A DNA stretch of 64,000 nucleotides from Pseudomonas putida (GTDB taxonomy: Bacteria > Pseudomonadota > Gammaproteobacteria > Pseudomonadales > Pseudomonadaceae), in the NCBI RefSeq assembly GCF_030159595.1, contig NZ_BSKJ01000001.1, positions 248,001-312,000 on the forward strand. The letters are read 5' to 3'. This document shows positions 29,118 to 37,709 of this stretch, piece after piece. The number at the start of each line of letters is the position of its first letter. Position 1 is the first letter of the stretch. Both the position numbers and the translations under genes were made by a program. A model generated the notes under the pieces. It searched no databases, was not told where the DNA came from, and was given only the letters and a program-made list of their open reading frames with translations.

Positions 29118-29881
29118 GCCGGTTAATCAACCTGATGTTGCTTGGCGCCATCGTGGTGGCGGTAGTGGCTTCGTTCACTTATCTGGAACTGGACCTGCAG
29201 GCACTGGTCGGTAACGGCGGGTTGGGGCAGATGGGCGAGTATGCCGGGCGTTTCCTGCACCCGGATGTGTCGGCCGGGCATCTGAAGGCAGTATGGCGTG
29301 GGGCGTTGGAAACCCTGGCCATGTCTGGCATGGGGACCTTGTTGGCGATGGTACTGGGGATGTTGCTGGCACTGCCAGCGGCAGGGCGGTTCGGTTGGCC
29401 TTTGCAGGGGGCAGCGCGGTTGCTGCTGAATGCCCTGCGCGCCATTCCGGAGCTGGTTTGGGCGGCGCTGACGGTGCTGGCGGCCGGGCTTGGGCCCAAT
29501 GCTGGCACTCTGGCCTTGGCGCTGCACACAGCTGGCGTGCTTGGGCGGCTGTTTGCCGAGGCGCTGGAGAATGCACCGCCAGAGCCGGCGGAGGCCATCC
29601 GCCTGCAGGGCGGCAGCCAAGTAGCGGCGTTCTGCTTTGGTACCTTGCCTAACCTGTGGCCACAGTTGCTGGCCTACAGCTTGTACCGTTGGGAGAACAA
29701 TATCCGCATGGCCAGCGTGCTGGGCTTTGTCGGGGCGGGTGGCTTGGGGCAGATGCTGTACACCACCCTGAGCCTGTTCCAGGAGGCCCAGGCCAGCACG
29801 GTGATCTTGGGCATGCTGGTGCTGGTGTTGCTGGTTGACACGTTGAGTGATGTGTTGCGCCAGCGCTATGTGCGCGCCTGA
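29114..29881 (+). CDS. ABC transporter permease, PhnE-like (2)
   Basis: 255 aa, five to six helices. The EAA loop appears in AEAIRLQGGSQVAAFCFGTLP and is followed by RWENNIRMASVLGFVGAGGLGQM, parallel to the first permease. The ATG at 29114 overlaps the previous stop (ATGA); an earlier in-frame start at 29102 is less likely. It is the last gene of the transporter operon. Confidence 0.9.
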   Translation: MSRLINLMLLGAIVVAVVASFTYLELDLQALVGNGGLGQMGEYAGRFLHPDVSAGHLKAVWRGALETLAMSGMGTLLAMVLGMLLALPAAGRFGWPLQGAARLLLNALRAIPELVWAALTVLAAGLGPNAGTLALALHTAGVLGRLFAEALENAPPEPAEAIRLQGGSQVAAFCFGTLPNLWPQLLAYSLYRWENNIRMASVLGFVGAGGLGQMLYTTLSLFQEAQASTVILGMLVLVLLVDTLSDVLRQRYVRA

Positions 29882-29904
29882 CCGATAGCCGGGGCCGCGT
29901 TGCA

Positions 29905-30081
29905 GCGCGAACCGTTCACCGGCGCCCCCCACAACATGGGGGCCTCCCACCAGCGGTTGTAGGCGCTGCTGTTGCGAAAACTTACCAGCACCACCAGCGC
30001 TGAACCCAGCAAGGTCAACGGGATTAGTGGCAGGGTGAACTTGCTGTTGAAGAACAGCATGAAATCGATGGTGACCCGCAC
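29905..30081 (-). pseudogene. Remnant of a bestrophin-family (UPF0187) membrane protein
   Basis: About 59 codons match only the first conserved block of bestrophin-like proteins: NSKFTLPLIPLTLLGSALVV followed by FRNSSAYNRWWEAPMLWG. Normal family members are about 300 aa; the N-terminal helix and everything after VNGSR are missing. It lies between the permease gene and a GNAT gene, and looks like a deletion remnant. Confidence 0.75.
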
Positions 30082-30091
30082 ACATATCTTG

Positions 30092-30571
30092 CTAGCCGAA
30101 CACTTGCTTCATCTGCACCAGCGCCACCCGCGTGCCATCCCACCCCTGCCGTTCCTCGATGCCAAACGGCACGAAGCCCAGCTGTGGATAAAGGAGTAAA
30201 CCCGCAGTGTTGTGGTTGAAGCATGACACCCACACCTCCCTGGCAGCGTATTGCTGGCGGGCGAGGGCGATCATGGTGGTGACCAGGTAGCGTGCTACAC
30301 CAAGGCCGCGGGCGTTGGGCGCCACGACCACGTTGCCCAAGGCGCACACGCCGTCGTGCTCGGCCTTGTAGAAATTGGCGAGGGCGAGAATTGCGCCGTT
30401 GCCTTCCACCACCGTGGAGCCGCTGCGTTGGGCGACCGCATCGCTCAACTGGGCGGGGGTGAGGGGGTACGTCGCTTTGGGGAACATGTAGAACAGTTCG
30501 TCCGGGCTTTGTGGAAAGTTGCAGATGACGGGGATGTCGTCAGGCCGGACAGGGCGGTGGGCCAGGTGCAT
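30092..30571 (-). CDS. GNAT N-acetyltransferase
   Basis: 159 aa. The acetyl-CoA motif is VVVAPNARGLGVARYLVTTM, followed by VSCFNHNTAGLLLYPQLGFVP, typical of Acetyltransf_1 members. The opening HLAHRPVRPDDIPVI fits the first strand of the fold. The substrate is unknown. It lies alone, flanked by the bestrophin remnant and a REP pair. Confidence 0.85.
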   Translation of the reverse strand: MHLAHRPVRPDDIPVICNFPQSPDELFYMFPKATYPLTPAQLSDAVAQRSGSTVVEGNGAILALANFYKAEHDGVCALGNVVVAPNARGLGVARYLVTTMIALARQQYAAREVWVSCFNHNTAGLLLYPQLGFVPFGIEERQGWDGTRVALVQMKQVFG

Positions 30572-30599
30572 GGCAGGTCCTTCTTACGCTGGCTGTTAG

Positions 30600-30693
30600 G
30601 GCCCCTTCGCAGGCAAGCCCGCTCCCACAGGATTTCCACAGCACTTGAGGCCTGTGTTGTACCTGTGGGAGCGGGCTTGCCCGCGAAGGGGCC
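30600..30693. repeat. Inverted REP pair
   Basis: GGCCCCTTCGCAGGCAAGCCCGCTCCCACAG (from 30599) faces CTGTGGGAGCGGGCTTGCCCGCGAAGGGGCC (ending 30693). The arms are almost exact reverse complements with a 33-nt spacer. Confidence 0.88.
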
Positions 30694-30741
30694 ATCAGCC
30701 TCACATCATAGGCCGCTTTCCATCCAAAAACGCGACCTGTC

Positions 30742-31422
30742 TCACGGCTTGGCGGCAACCGCCACATAGCCTTTGACCGAAGCCGGTGCCTGAGGCTTGC
30801 CCTTGTGCGCCGTCAGGTACAGAAAGCGCCGCCATTCCTTGTCGATTTCGTTGAACGACATGAATACGCTGATCCGCTCCTTGCCAGCCAGATCCGGGCG
30901 CTTGCCGGCATCGATCTCGCTTGTAGGGATGATGGCGACGTTGATGCCGACCACCTTGCCGTCATCGGCGAACACAGGCCCACCCGACATGCCTTTCGTG
31001 ATCGGGCCGTCGTGCACCGAGTAGAAGACGCTGCCTGGGGTGCCTTCAAGCCGTACCAGTGACGGCATTGCATGGCCCTTGCCCTGCATCGGCATCATGA
31101 AACTGTTGAAACCCACTGCTGTCACCGCTTCGCCAGGCACATACTGGCGCCAGTGCGGCACGTTGCTGGCCTTGTGCTTGAAAAACACCACGTCACCGAG
31201 GCCCTCGTGGACCACGTTGCGCAGGAAGGGGGTGTGTTTGGCGGTTACGGCGTAATCCTCGTTCCACTGGATGGCGCTGGCCATCAGCAACATGGGCAAC
31301 GGGGCACCGGAGGTAACCACGAAAGCCTGGCTGTAGACGGGATCAGAAACGTACGAGGTTGGCACTCCATTGCACCCACTGAGCAGCATCATTGCCGCCA
31401 TGCAGGGCGCGATTGTTTTCAT
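30742..31422 (-). CDS. Trypsin-like serine protease lipoprotein
   Basis: 226 aa. Lipobox LLSGC (Cys17) predicts membrane anchoring. A chymotrypsin-fold triad is plausible: His63 in VTAKHTP, Asp77 in GLGDVVFF and Ser146 in GMSGGPVF. There is no PDZ domain, unlike DegP/DegS. Substrate and role are unknown. It stands alone, divergent from the FecI-like sigma gene. Confidence 0.8.
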   Translation of the reverse strand: MKTIAPCMAAMMLLSGCNGVPTSYVSDPVYSQAFVVTSGAPLPMLLMASAIQWNEDYAVTAKHTPFLRNVVHEGLGDVVFFKHKASNVPHWRQYVPGEAVTAVGFNSFMMPMQGKGHAMPSLVRLEGTPGSVFYSVHDGPITKGMSGGPVFADDGKVVGINVAIIPTSEIDAGKRPDLAGKERISVFMSFNEIDKEWRRFLYLTAHKGKPQAPASVKGYVAVAAKP

Positions 31423-31637
31423 GGGTCACACGGTGCTTGGTGAAAATGGAGCGCAACTATGGCTAAGTGCCATTACGCTATCAATACTTTCGGCATATAT
31501 CCGATGAATGACAGCTTAAGTAGTGGGGGGCAAGATGGCTAATAGGCTTCATGCATGGCTAGAGGCCCCACAGTCATTGGGGTGCCGCCAATTTTTACCT
31601 GTCGCGGTGACAGGGTCGGCACAGGAATAATTGATCT

Positions 31638-31650
31638 GATAATCGTTATC
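31638..31650. promoter_or_regulatory. Fur box core
   Basis: GATAATCGTTATC is a perfect GATAA-N3-TTATC palindrome, extended by partial matches on both sides (about 31633-31654). It lies 35-47 bp before the sigma-factor start, as expected for iron-repressed fecI-type genes. The rest of 31423-31637 shows no gene. Confidence 0.85.
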
Positions 31651-31684
31651 ATCTAAGGTGCCATCCTCGCCCGGAGGGATACCC

Positions 31685-32191
31685 GTGATTAATGACGATC
31701 TGAGTCAGGTCTATGCCGAGCACAACGGATGGCTCAAGCAGTGGCTTTACCGCCGGCTGGGCTGTTCGGCACAAGCTGCGGACCTGGCTCAGGACACCTT
31801 CCTGCGGATTCTTCAGGCTCAGCAGAAGGCGGGTGCCAGCCTGAGCCTGCAGCGCCCCCGGGCTTACCTGGCAACGGTCAGCCGGCGGCTGGTGCATGAC
31901 CATTTCCGGCGCCAGTCACTGGAGCGCGCCTACCTGGAAATGCTCGCGCAACTCCCTGAGCTGTTCGCGCTGTCTGCCGAAGAACAGTGGTCCATGCGCG
32001 AAACCTTGCAGCAACTGGACGCACTGCTCGACACCTTCAAACCGGTGGTGCGCTCGGTGTTCCTGCTGGTGCAACTGGAGGGCCTGACCTACATCGAGGT
32101 AGCACGACGCCTGGGTATTGGCGAGCGCACGGTGAAGCGGCACATGGCCAATGCCCTGCAAGCCTGCATCCTGTTCGACGAAGACTTCTGA
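31685..32191 (+). CDS. ECF sigma factor, FecI family
   Basis: 168 aa iron-starvation sigma factor. Region 2 is seen in RRLGCSAQAADLAQDTFLRIL and region 4 in LVQLEGLTYIEVARRLGIGERTVKRHM. The GTG at 31685 is preceded by GGAGG at the right distance, so it is chosen over 31658. A Fur box lies upstream. It overlaps fecR by one base and likely drives the receptor gene after a signal passes from receptor to FecR. Confidence 0.93.
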   Translation: MINDDLSQVYAEHNGWLKQWLYRRLGCSAQAADLAQDTFLRILQAQQKAGASLSLQRPRAYLATVSRRLVHDHFRRQSLERAYLEMLAQLPELFALSAEEQWSMRETLQQLDALLDTFKPVVRSVFLLVQLEGLTYIEVARRLGIGERTVKRHMANALQACILFDEDF

Positions 32192-33132
32192 TGCCTGGCC
32201 AGCAACCTCGCATCACGCCGGAAGTGGCTCGGCAAGCCGCCAATTGGCACATGCTGATGCTCGATGAAACCGTCAGCCTGTCCCAGCTCGCTGCTTGCAG
32301 CCGCTGGCGCGCGGCAGCGCCCGAACATGAGCGGGCCTGGCAGAAGGCGTTACGGATTCAGGCCCAACTGGGCATGCTGCCGCAACAGTTGGCCATGGGC
32401 ACCTTGAACCGTGAGCGCCGGCAGGTAATGAAGCAGATGCTGACGCTGGCCATCGTCGCGCCGCTCGGTTATGTGGGCTATCGCCAGCTTGTGCCGCAGG
32501 CGGCTTATGCCACTGACGTTGGCCAGCATAAACAGATGACCTTGGCTGACGGCACGTTGCTGGACATGAACACCGATACCGCCGTGGACGTGGACTTCGA
32601 CGCGCAGCAACGGCTGATCAGCCTGCGCCGTGGCGAGGTGCTGGTCGACTGCGGGCCAGATAGCCACAGCACCGTTCACCGGCCACTGCGCGTTGCTACC
32701 CGGCAAGGCCTGATGGAGGCTCTGGGTACGCGCTTCATGGTCCGCCAGCGCGAAGGCACGACACAACTGGCCGTGTTCCAGGGGGCGGTAAGGGTGACGC
32801 CTGCCCGTGGCCTAGGGCAAACCCTTGAGGCCGGCCAGCAGCTGACCTTCGATGCCTCGGGGCAGGGTGCCTTGGTCGCAGCCCGTGAGCAGGACAGCCA
32901 GTGGACGCGTGGCCAATTGGTGGTCGAGGAGATGCCCTTGCGCGAATTCCTCAGCGAGCTGGGGCGCTACCGACCGGGCTGGCTACGCTGCCAGGCCGAC
33001 GTTGGGCATCTGTTGATCAGCGGCGCATTCCAGCTGGAAAACACCGATGAAATCCTGGCCGCGCTGCCTGCCACATTGGCAGTGCAAGTGGATTACCGCA
33101 CCCGCTACTGGGTTACCGTCAGCAAACGTTAA
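32191..33132 (+). CDS. FecR-type anti-sigma/signal-transfer protein
   Basis: 313 aa inner-membrane regulator. The N-terminal cytoplasmic DUF4880 part (ITPEVARQAANWHMLML) should bind the sigma factor. A single membrane segment lies near residues 82-100 (MLTLAIVAPLGYVGYRQLV). The periplasmic FecR domain includes RRGEVLVDCG and GTRFMVRQREG. The TGATG overlap with the sigma gene fits tight coupling. Confidence 0.93.
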   Translation: MPGQQPRITPEVARQAANWHMLMLDETVSLSQLAACSRWRAAAPEHERAWQKALRIQAQLGMLPQQLAMGTLNRERRQVMKQMLTLAIVAPLGYVGYRQLVPQAAYATDVGQHKQMTLADGTLLDMNTDTAVDVDFDAQQRLISLRRGEVLVDCGPDSHSTVHRPLRVATRQGLMEALGTRFMVRQREGTTQLAVFQGAVRVTPARGLGQTLEAGQQLTFDASGQGALVAAREQDSQWTRGQLVVEEMPLREFLSELGRYRPGWLRCQADVGHLLISGAFQLENTDEILAALPATLAVQVDYRTRYWVTVSKR

Positions 33133-33207
33133 TGAGAATTGGCCCGTTTTTGAAACTCGTCAGTCCTTATCTGTGGAACTGCCACACATAATAGGGACAA
33201 CTTCTTA

Positions 33208-35730
33208 ATGATCCGCTCTTCTTCACCGGTCGCCACGACCGGCCTTGCCATGGTTCAACCACGCCTGCCCAGCTATCGACGGGTACTCGCCTTGAGCGCT
33301 CTGGCCATCGCCCTGCAAGGTGTTGGCGTACACGCCCTGGCCGCGCCTGTGCAGGCGCCGCAAGCCTTCAGCATCGCGTCCGGTAGTCTGGCCCAAGTGC
33401 TTGCCCGGTTCGCCAGTGAAGGAGGGTTTACCCTGCAATACACCTCGGAATTGACCCGTGGCCTCTCCAGCCCGGGGTTGCAGGGCCAGTATGGTGTCGA
33501 AGAAGGTTTGCAGCAGCTGCTGAGCGGCACCGGCCTGCAGGCCGTTCGCCGCGGCAACAATGTCTATGGCCTGCAGCCCGTCCCCCTGAGTGCAGCGTCT
33601 GGCGGCGCCGCCTTGAACCTGGAACCGCTGAACATCAATGGCGTCCAGGATAACGCAACCACTGAGGGCTCAGGCAGCTACACCTCCAACGCCGTCACCA
33701 TTGGCAAGGGCACCCACCGCCTCAAGGACATCCCCCAGTCGGTCAGCGTGGTGACGCGCAAGGCCATGGACGATCAGCGCCTCGATACCCTGGATGAAGT
33801 GCTGGAAAAGACCACGGGCATTACCACTTTGCAAAGCCCATCCGGCGGCAAGTACATCTATTCGCGTGGTTTCGAGGTGGAAACCATCCAATACGACGGC
33901 GTGCCACTCGACCGCCGTTACTATGCCATCGGCAGTAGCTTCACTTCCGACACGCTGCTGTACGACCGTGTCGAAATCCTGCGTGGTGCCAACGGCCTGC
34001 TGCAAGGCAGCGGCAACCCCGGTGCAGCCATCAACCTGGTGCGCAAACGGCCGAAAGCCGAACCGTTCTTGTCCGTGACTGCCAGCGCCGGTTCCTGGGA
34101 TACCTATCGTCAAACCGTCGATGCCGGCGCCCCGCTCAATGCCGATGGCTCGCTTCGTGGCCGTGTGGTGGCCGGGCATGAAGACCAGAACTACTTCTAC
34201 GACACCGCCGAAAGCCGCAAGAACGTACTTTACGGCATCCTTGAATACGACCTCAGCGATGCCACCACAGTAGCGGCGGGCGCCAGTGTCGAAGACCTGC
34301 ATTCCACGCCATTCTTCAGCGGCCTGCCGCGCAACAAGGACGGCAGCGCCGTGAACGTCAGCCGTTCCACCTACACGGGTGCCGACTGGAACACATGGGA
34401 TAACAAACAGACCACCTACTTTGCCGACGTCACCCACGATTTCAACGAAGACTGGCGCCTGAAGGCTTCCGGCAGCTACATGCGCGAAACCAACTACATC
34501 CTCTACAGCTTCGGCCGTGGCGCCGTCGACCCGGCCACCGGCGACGGCATGCGCTCGCGTGCCTACCTGTACGACTTCGAGAACATCAACAAAGGCGGGG
34601 ACATCAACCTGACCGGCAAGTGGCGTGCCTTTGGCCGGGAGCACGAAGTGGTGGTGGGGGCAAACGCCAGCGACCTACAGACCGACGACCTGCAAGGCGG
34701 GTTCATCAACCTGGGGCCGATGAACATCTACGACCCGGTCTCGCCGCAGCGCCCGACCCAGGACCAACTGCTGGGCACAGGAACTACAAACACCTACCCC
34801 GGCACTTCCAAGGGCAAGATCCGCCAGAACGGCCTGTATGCGGTCACGCGCTACAAGCTGACCGACCCGTTGACCCTGGTAGTGGGCGGGCGCACCAGCA
34901 ACTACACCTATGACTATGAGCTGCACCGCTTCAACGGTGTATCGCCAACCCCGGCCCACTCGCGGGAAAGCGGCGAGTTCACGCCCTATGGTGGCCTGAT
35001 CTACGCGCTGAACGACCAGTGGTCGGCCTACATGAGCTATGCCGACATTTTCAAGCCGCAGACCGAGCTGAGCGTGGACAACGCCCCGCTCAAGCCCATC
35101 GAAGGCGCCAACTATGAGCTGGGCCTCAAGGGTGAGCTGTTCGATGGCCGCGTGAATACCAGCTTCGCGTTGTTCCAGGTTGACCAGGAAAACCGTGCCC
35201 AGGCCACCGAGTGCGGTACTGGCGGTGGTGAGAACTGCTATGTGGCTGGTGGCAAAGTGCGTACCCAGGGCTTCGACGCAGAGATCAGCGGTGAAGTGCT
35301 GGACCGCTTGCAGCTGTTTGCTGGCTACACCTACACCCACACCGAGTACCGCAACGACCCGGCTGATGGCGAGTCGGAGGCCGGCGGCACCTTCAACACC
35401 TACACGCCCAAGCACCTGCTGCGCTTCTGGGCCGACTACAACCTGCCTGGCGAACTGGACCCTTGGACCGTGGGCGCTGGGGCCAACATCCAGAGCCGCA
35501 ATTACCATGGCAACTTTGGTGGTACGGACGGGGTAGGGAAGATCGAGCAGGCGGGGTACGCCATCTGGAACGCCCGGGTGGCTTACCAGATCAACAAGAA
35601 CTTCAGCGTGTCGTTGAACGGCAACAACCTGTTCGACAAGAAGTACTTCTCCAGCATCGGTTGGCTGTATGCGGCGAACTACTACGGGGATCCGCGTAAC
35701 TATACCGTTACCCTGCGGGCGGATTTCTGA
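33208..35730 (+). CDS. TonB-dependent ferric-siderophore receptor with signalling domain
   Basis: 840 aa outer-membrane transporter. A long signal peptide ends near residue 47 (VHALAAP). The secretin/TonB short N-terminal (STN) domain (about 55-118, FSIASGSLAQVLARFA) interacts with FecR-type proteins. The plug (GTHRLKDIPQSVSVVTR, YDRVEILRGANGLLQGSGNPG) and a 22-strand barrel follow, ending in Phe (YTVTLRADF). The ligand is not predictable here. It probably is expressed by the upstream FecI-like sigma factor. Confidence 0.93.
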   Translation: MIRSSSPVATTGLAMVQPRLPSYRRVLALSALAIALQGVGVHALAAPVQAPQAFSIASGSLAQVLARFASEGGFTLQYTSELTRGLSSPGLQGQYGVEEGLQQLLSGTGLQAVRRGNNVYGLQPVPLSAASGGAALNLEPLNINGVQDNATTEGSGSYTSNAVTIGKGTHRLKDIPQSVSVVTRKAMDDQRLDTLDEVLEKTTGITTLQSPSGGKYIYSRGFEVETIQYDGVPLDRRYYAIGSSFTSDTLLYDRVEILRGANGLLQGSGNPGAAINLVRKRPKAEPFLSVTASAGSWDTYRQTVDAGAPLNADGSLRGRVVAGHEDQNYFYDTAESRKNVLYGILEYDLSDATTVAAGASVEDLHSTPFFSGLPRNKDGSAVNVSRSTYTGADWNTWDNKQTTYFADVTHDFNEDWRLKASGSYMRETNYILYSFGRGAVDPATGDGMRSRAYLYDFENINKGGDINLTGKWRAFGREHEVVVGANASDLQTDDLQGGFINLGPMNIYDPVSPQRPTQDQLLGTGTTNTYPGTSKGKIRQNGLYAVTRYKLTDPLTLVVGGRTSNYTYDYELHRFNGVSPTPAHSRESGEFTPYGGLIYALNDQWSAYMSYADIFKPQTELSVDNAPLKPIEGANYELGLKGELFDGRVNTSFALFQVDQENRAQATECGTGGGENCYVAGGKVRTQGFDAEISGEVLDRLQLFAGYTYTHTEYRNDPADGESEAGGTFNTYTPKHLLRFWADYNLPGELDPWTVGAGANIQSRNYHGNFGGTDGVGKIEQAGYAIWNARVAYQINKNFSVSLNGNNLFDKKYFSSIGWLYAANYYGDPRNYTVTLRADF

Positions 35731-35746
35731 GGCCGGGCACGATCTA

Positions 35747-35832
35747 CTGTGGGAGCGGGTTCACCGGCGAATCAGACGCTGTGGTGGATGGCACCGGCTT
35801 TGCCGGTGTTCGCGGCTAAAGCCGCTCCTACA
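35747..35832. repeat. Degenerate REP-like elements
   Basis: GTGGGAGCGGGTTCACCGGCGAAT (35749 on) and TTCGCGGCTAAAGCCGCTCCTACAG (to 35832) are diverged REP-type copies around an inner CACCGGCTTTGCCGGTG palindrome. They follow the receptor gene. Confidence 0.7.
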
Positions 35833-35878
35833 GTGACCGTGCAAGTTGCGACCTGTACGAGAGATCAAAATTCAGGCG

Positions 35879-35909
35879 AAAAAAAACCGACCTATAAGGT
35901 CGGTTTTTT
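35879..35909. terminator. Bidirectional terminator at the left edge of the element
   Basis: ACCGACC (35886-35892) pairs with GGTCGGT (35898-35904) with an A-run before and a T-run after. It can end the receptor gene on the plus strand. On the minus strand it probably was the original terminator of tRNA-Leu before insertion, since the displaced tRNA end begins 10 bp away. Confidence 0.85.
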
Positions 35910-35918
35910 CCGGATTTT

Positions 35919-35936
35919 GGTGCCCGAGGGAGACTC
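35919..35936. other. attL: displaced 3' end of tRNA-Leu
   Basis: GGTGCCCGAGGGAGACTC matches the 3' end of the intact tRNA-Leu gene (50074-50092) apart from one missing C. Similarity stops at AAAG, so the crossover core lies in or beside GAGGGAGACTC. Confidence 0.85.
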
Positions 35937-35992
35937 AAAGTCTGCTCTTCTGGCTATGAGATTAGCCGTTCTGTTTGGGTGTCGTCGAATTT

Positions 35993-36013
35993 CTACTCAC
36001 AATCCTACTCACA
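35993..36013. promoter_or_regulatory. Integrase arm-type repeats, left end
   Basis: CTACTCACA occurs at 35993-36001 and 36005-36013, spaced 12 bp, and is followed by CACTTTG. The same pair with the same spacing and a following ACTTTG is found at the right end of the element, beside the integrase. Confidence 0.7.
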
Positions 36014-36096
36014 CTTTGCAGAGTGACCTTTCTCTCTTCAGCTACGAGGAGCGCCTAACGTCCTAGCTATCATCCCTCTAGCAGCAATCCCGAGAA

Positions 36097-36789
36097 TTAC
36101 CCCGCCTGATTAGATCTCAGGTCGAGCGGAGCCTCGTCAGCAGTCACAAGGTTTTGCGAAGAATTTTGCGGAACATCAAATGCAACTCTTAGAGCTCCTT
36201 CACCACAAAGCGCTTTCGCTAACGCATCCTGGACATCACGTTGCGACTGTGCGAAGTCAGGGTCTATCGGCAGGCCTGTCACATTCATACTCACGGCTTG
36301 CCGCCCGGACAATACCTCCAAAAGGAGTCTACGGGCTTGAAGCTGCTCCTCTTCGATATCTGTATGCCCTTTTGGCATATACGCACCATTTCTCAGAAGA
36401 ACGCGATCGTACCGCAAGCCTAAATCACTGGCCATGGAGCTCAACAAGATGATGAAAAGTTCTCCTTGCCGGTCGTGCCAGCGCTCAGCATCACCAATCG
36501 CTGATGTTAAGTGATCGAGATAATCGCGCCATGCATCCAGAACGTCGGTCTCTGAGCGCCGCCGAGTACGGCTACCCCCGTTAAACGCAAGATCGATCAT
36601 GTTCAGTGCCTGAACATGATCGGGTGACATTCGGGCCGCCCGTGTGGCCATCAGAGTCGAGAAGATGCGCATTTTCTGCTCCTTCAAGCCTCGTCGCCCT
36701 TCAAGATACTTCTGCGCCTGAACCGCCAATATTGGCCCAAGCAGTGTTGCTAGAATTGTACAGCCACCGATTATCACTACGTTGTCCAT
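36097..36789 (-). CDS. DUF6680-like membrane-anchored protein of unknown function
   Basis: 230 aa from the ATG at 36787-36789 (GGAAGAG upstream; an earlier in-frame start at 36873 is less likely). One N-terminal membrane segment (VVIIGGCTILATLLGPILAV) precedes a soluble helical region. The pattern RIFSTLMATRAARMSPDHVQ followed by ALNMIDLAF is what I recall from DUF6680 proteins. Function is unknown. It is divergent from the 194-aa gene and close to the left end of the element. Confidence 0.7.
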   Translation of the reverse strand: MDNVVIIGGCTILATLLGPILAVQAQKYLEGRRGLKEQKMRIFSTLMATRAARMSPDHVQALNMIDLAFNGGSRTRRRSETDVLDAWRDYLDHLTSAIGDAERWHDRQGELFIILLSSMASDLGLRYDRVLLRNGAYMPKGHTDIEEEQLQARRLLLEVLSGRQAVSMNVTGLPIDPDFAQSQRDVQDALAKALCGEGALRVAFDVPQNSSQNLVTADEAPLDLRSNQAG

Positions 36790-36971
36790 ATCGCTCTTCC
36801 ACTCCCGGTGATGATGGAAGCATTCTGCCATTTTGGTTTTGGTTGTGCCTCCTGCTCGAATTTTTCTGGTCACTTATCTGACGTCAAAAAATGGTTGATT
36901 TTTCCTGCGAAGCGCTGAGGTAGGCTTCACTGTAATCTGCACATTTTCACCAACGCACGGAGACACAAGGG

Positions 36972-37556
36972 ATGGCACTGCAGAGCTTAATGAAGGACAA
37001 GGTTGATCTCCTCAAGCAGGACGGTACGAGGGTTTCGGGTCTACAGGCCAGCGTGCAGCAGGGGAAAATTTTCACCTTCGCAAAAGAGGTGATTGCACCG
37101 CAGGATCTACTCATCAGGACGACCTCGATCGGCGCTGAGGAAACCTATGAAGTCGTGGACCCTGTCTTCTACGAGCAACATGGCAGCATTGCCGCGCACT
37201 ACCAAATTCGAGTCCGTAAACTTGGCATCCCTGAGGCCAAGCAGCACGTACAGAGCATCACCTACAACGTGTCTGGTGCAGGCGCTCGGGTTAACCATAA
37301 CTCCGTCGACAACTCCGTCAACACGATTTTGATCGACTCGGAAGTGCAAGGTAATCTCGACACGATTAGAGAAGCGATCGAGAAGGCTGATCTTCCGCCT
37401 TCCGAGCGCGCCGAAGCTCTAGAGGTGGTGAAGGAGTTGAAGAATCAATTCGACTCCGGTAAGCCCAAAAAAACTATCGTCACTGCGCTACTGGGCGCTC
37501 TGCCGAGTATTGCGACGATTACCAAAGCGGTGAGCGCCCTAGCTGCTGCTGCTTGA
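36972..37556 (+). CDS. Unknown 194-aa cargo protein
   Basis: Not recognised. The N-terminal half reads as mixed beta (VDLLKQDGTRVSGLQASVQQ). A central polar stretch (GAGARVNHNSVDNSVNTI) is Asn-rich. A helical, charged segment (ADLPPSERAEALEVVKELKN) leads to a hydrophobic Ala-rich C-terminal end that could insert in a membrane. ACACAAGGG precedes the ATG. It is the only plus-strand gene of the element, divergent from the DUF6680-like gene, so the two may share control. Confidence 0.75.
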   Translation: MALQSLMKDKVDLLKQDGTRVSGLQASVQQGKIFTFAKEVIAPQDLLIRTTSIGAEETYEVVDPVFYEQHGSIAAHYQIRVRKLGIPEAKQHVQSITYNVSGAGARVNHNSVDNSVNTILIDSEVQGNLDTIREAIEKADLPPSERAEALEVVKELKNQFDSGKPKKTIVTALLGALPSIATITKAVSALAAAA

Positions 37557-37569
37557 TTTCCGTTTCAGT

Positions 37570-37595
37570 GGGTGTCCTCAGATCTGAGGACACCC
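37570..37595. terminator. Perfect 26-nt palindrome after the 194-aa gene
   Basis: GGGTGTCCTCAGATCTGAGGACACCC is a full palindrome 13 bp after the stop. It has no long T-run. Part of it (37576-37595) recurs with 18/20 identity at 39630-39649. Confidence 0.65.
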
Positions 37596-37685
37596 AACCT
37601 CTTACACCCAAATGGCGTTTTCTCAGCGGCCATCAGGTGTGGCGGACTTCTTCCTCTCGGAGATACCTTCGATGAAGCCGCATGA

Positions 37686-37709
37686 TAAAAAAGCCCCGCT
37701 TAACGCGGG
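37686..37709 (-). terminator. Terminator overlapping the stop of the 535-aa gene
   Basis: On the minus strand GCCCGC(GTTAA)GCGGGGC is followed by TTTTTT; the TAA stop codon of the gene lies in the loop. Confidence 0.85.
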
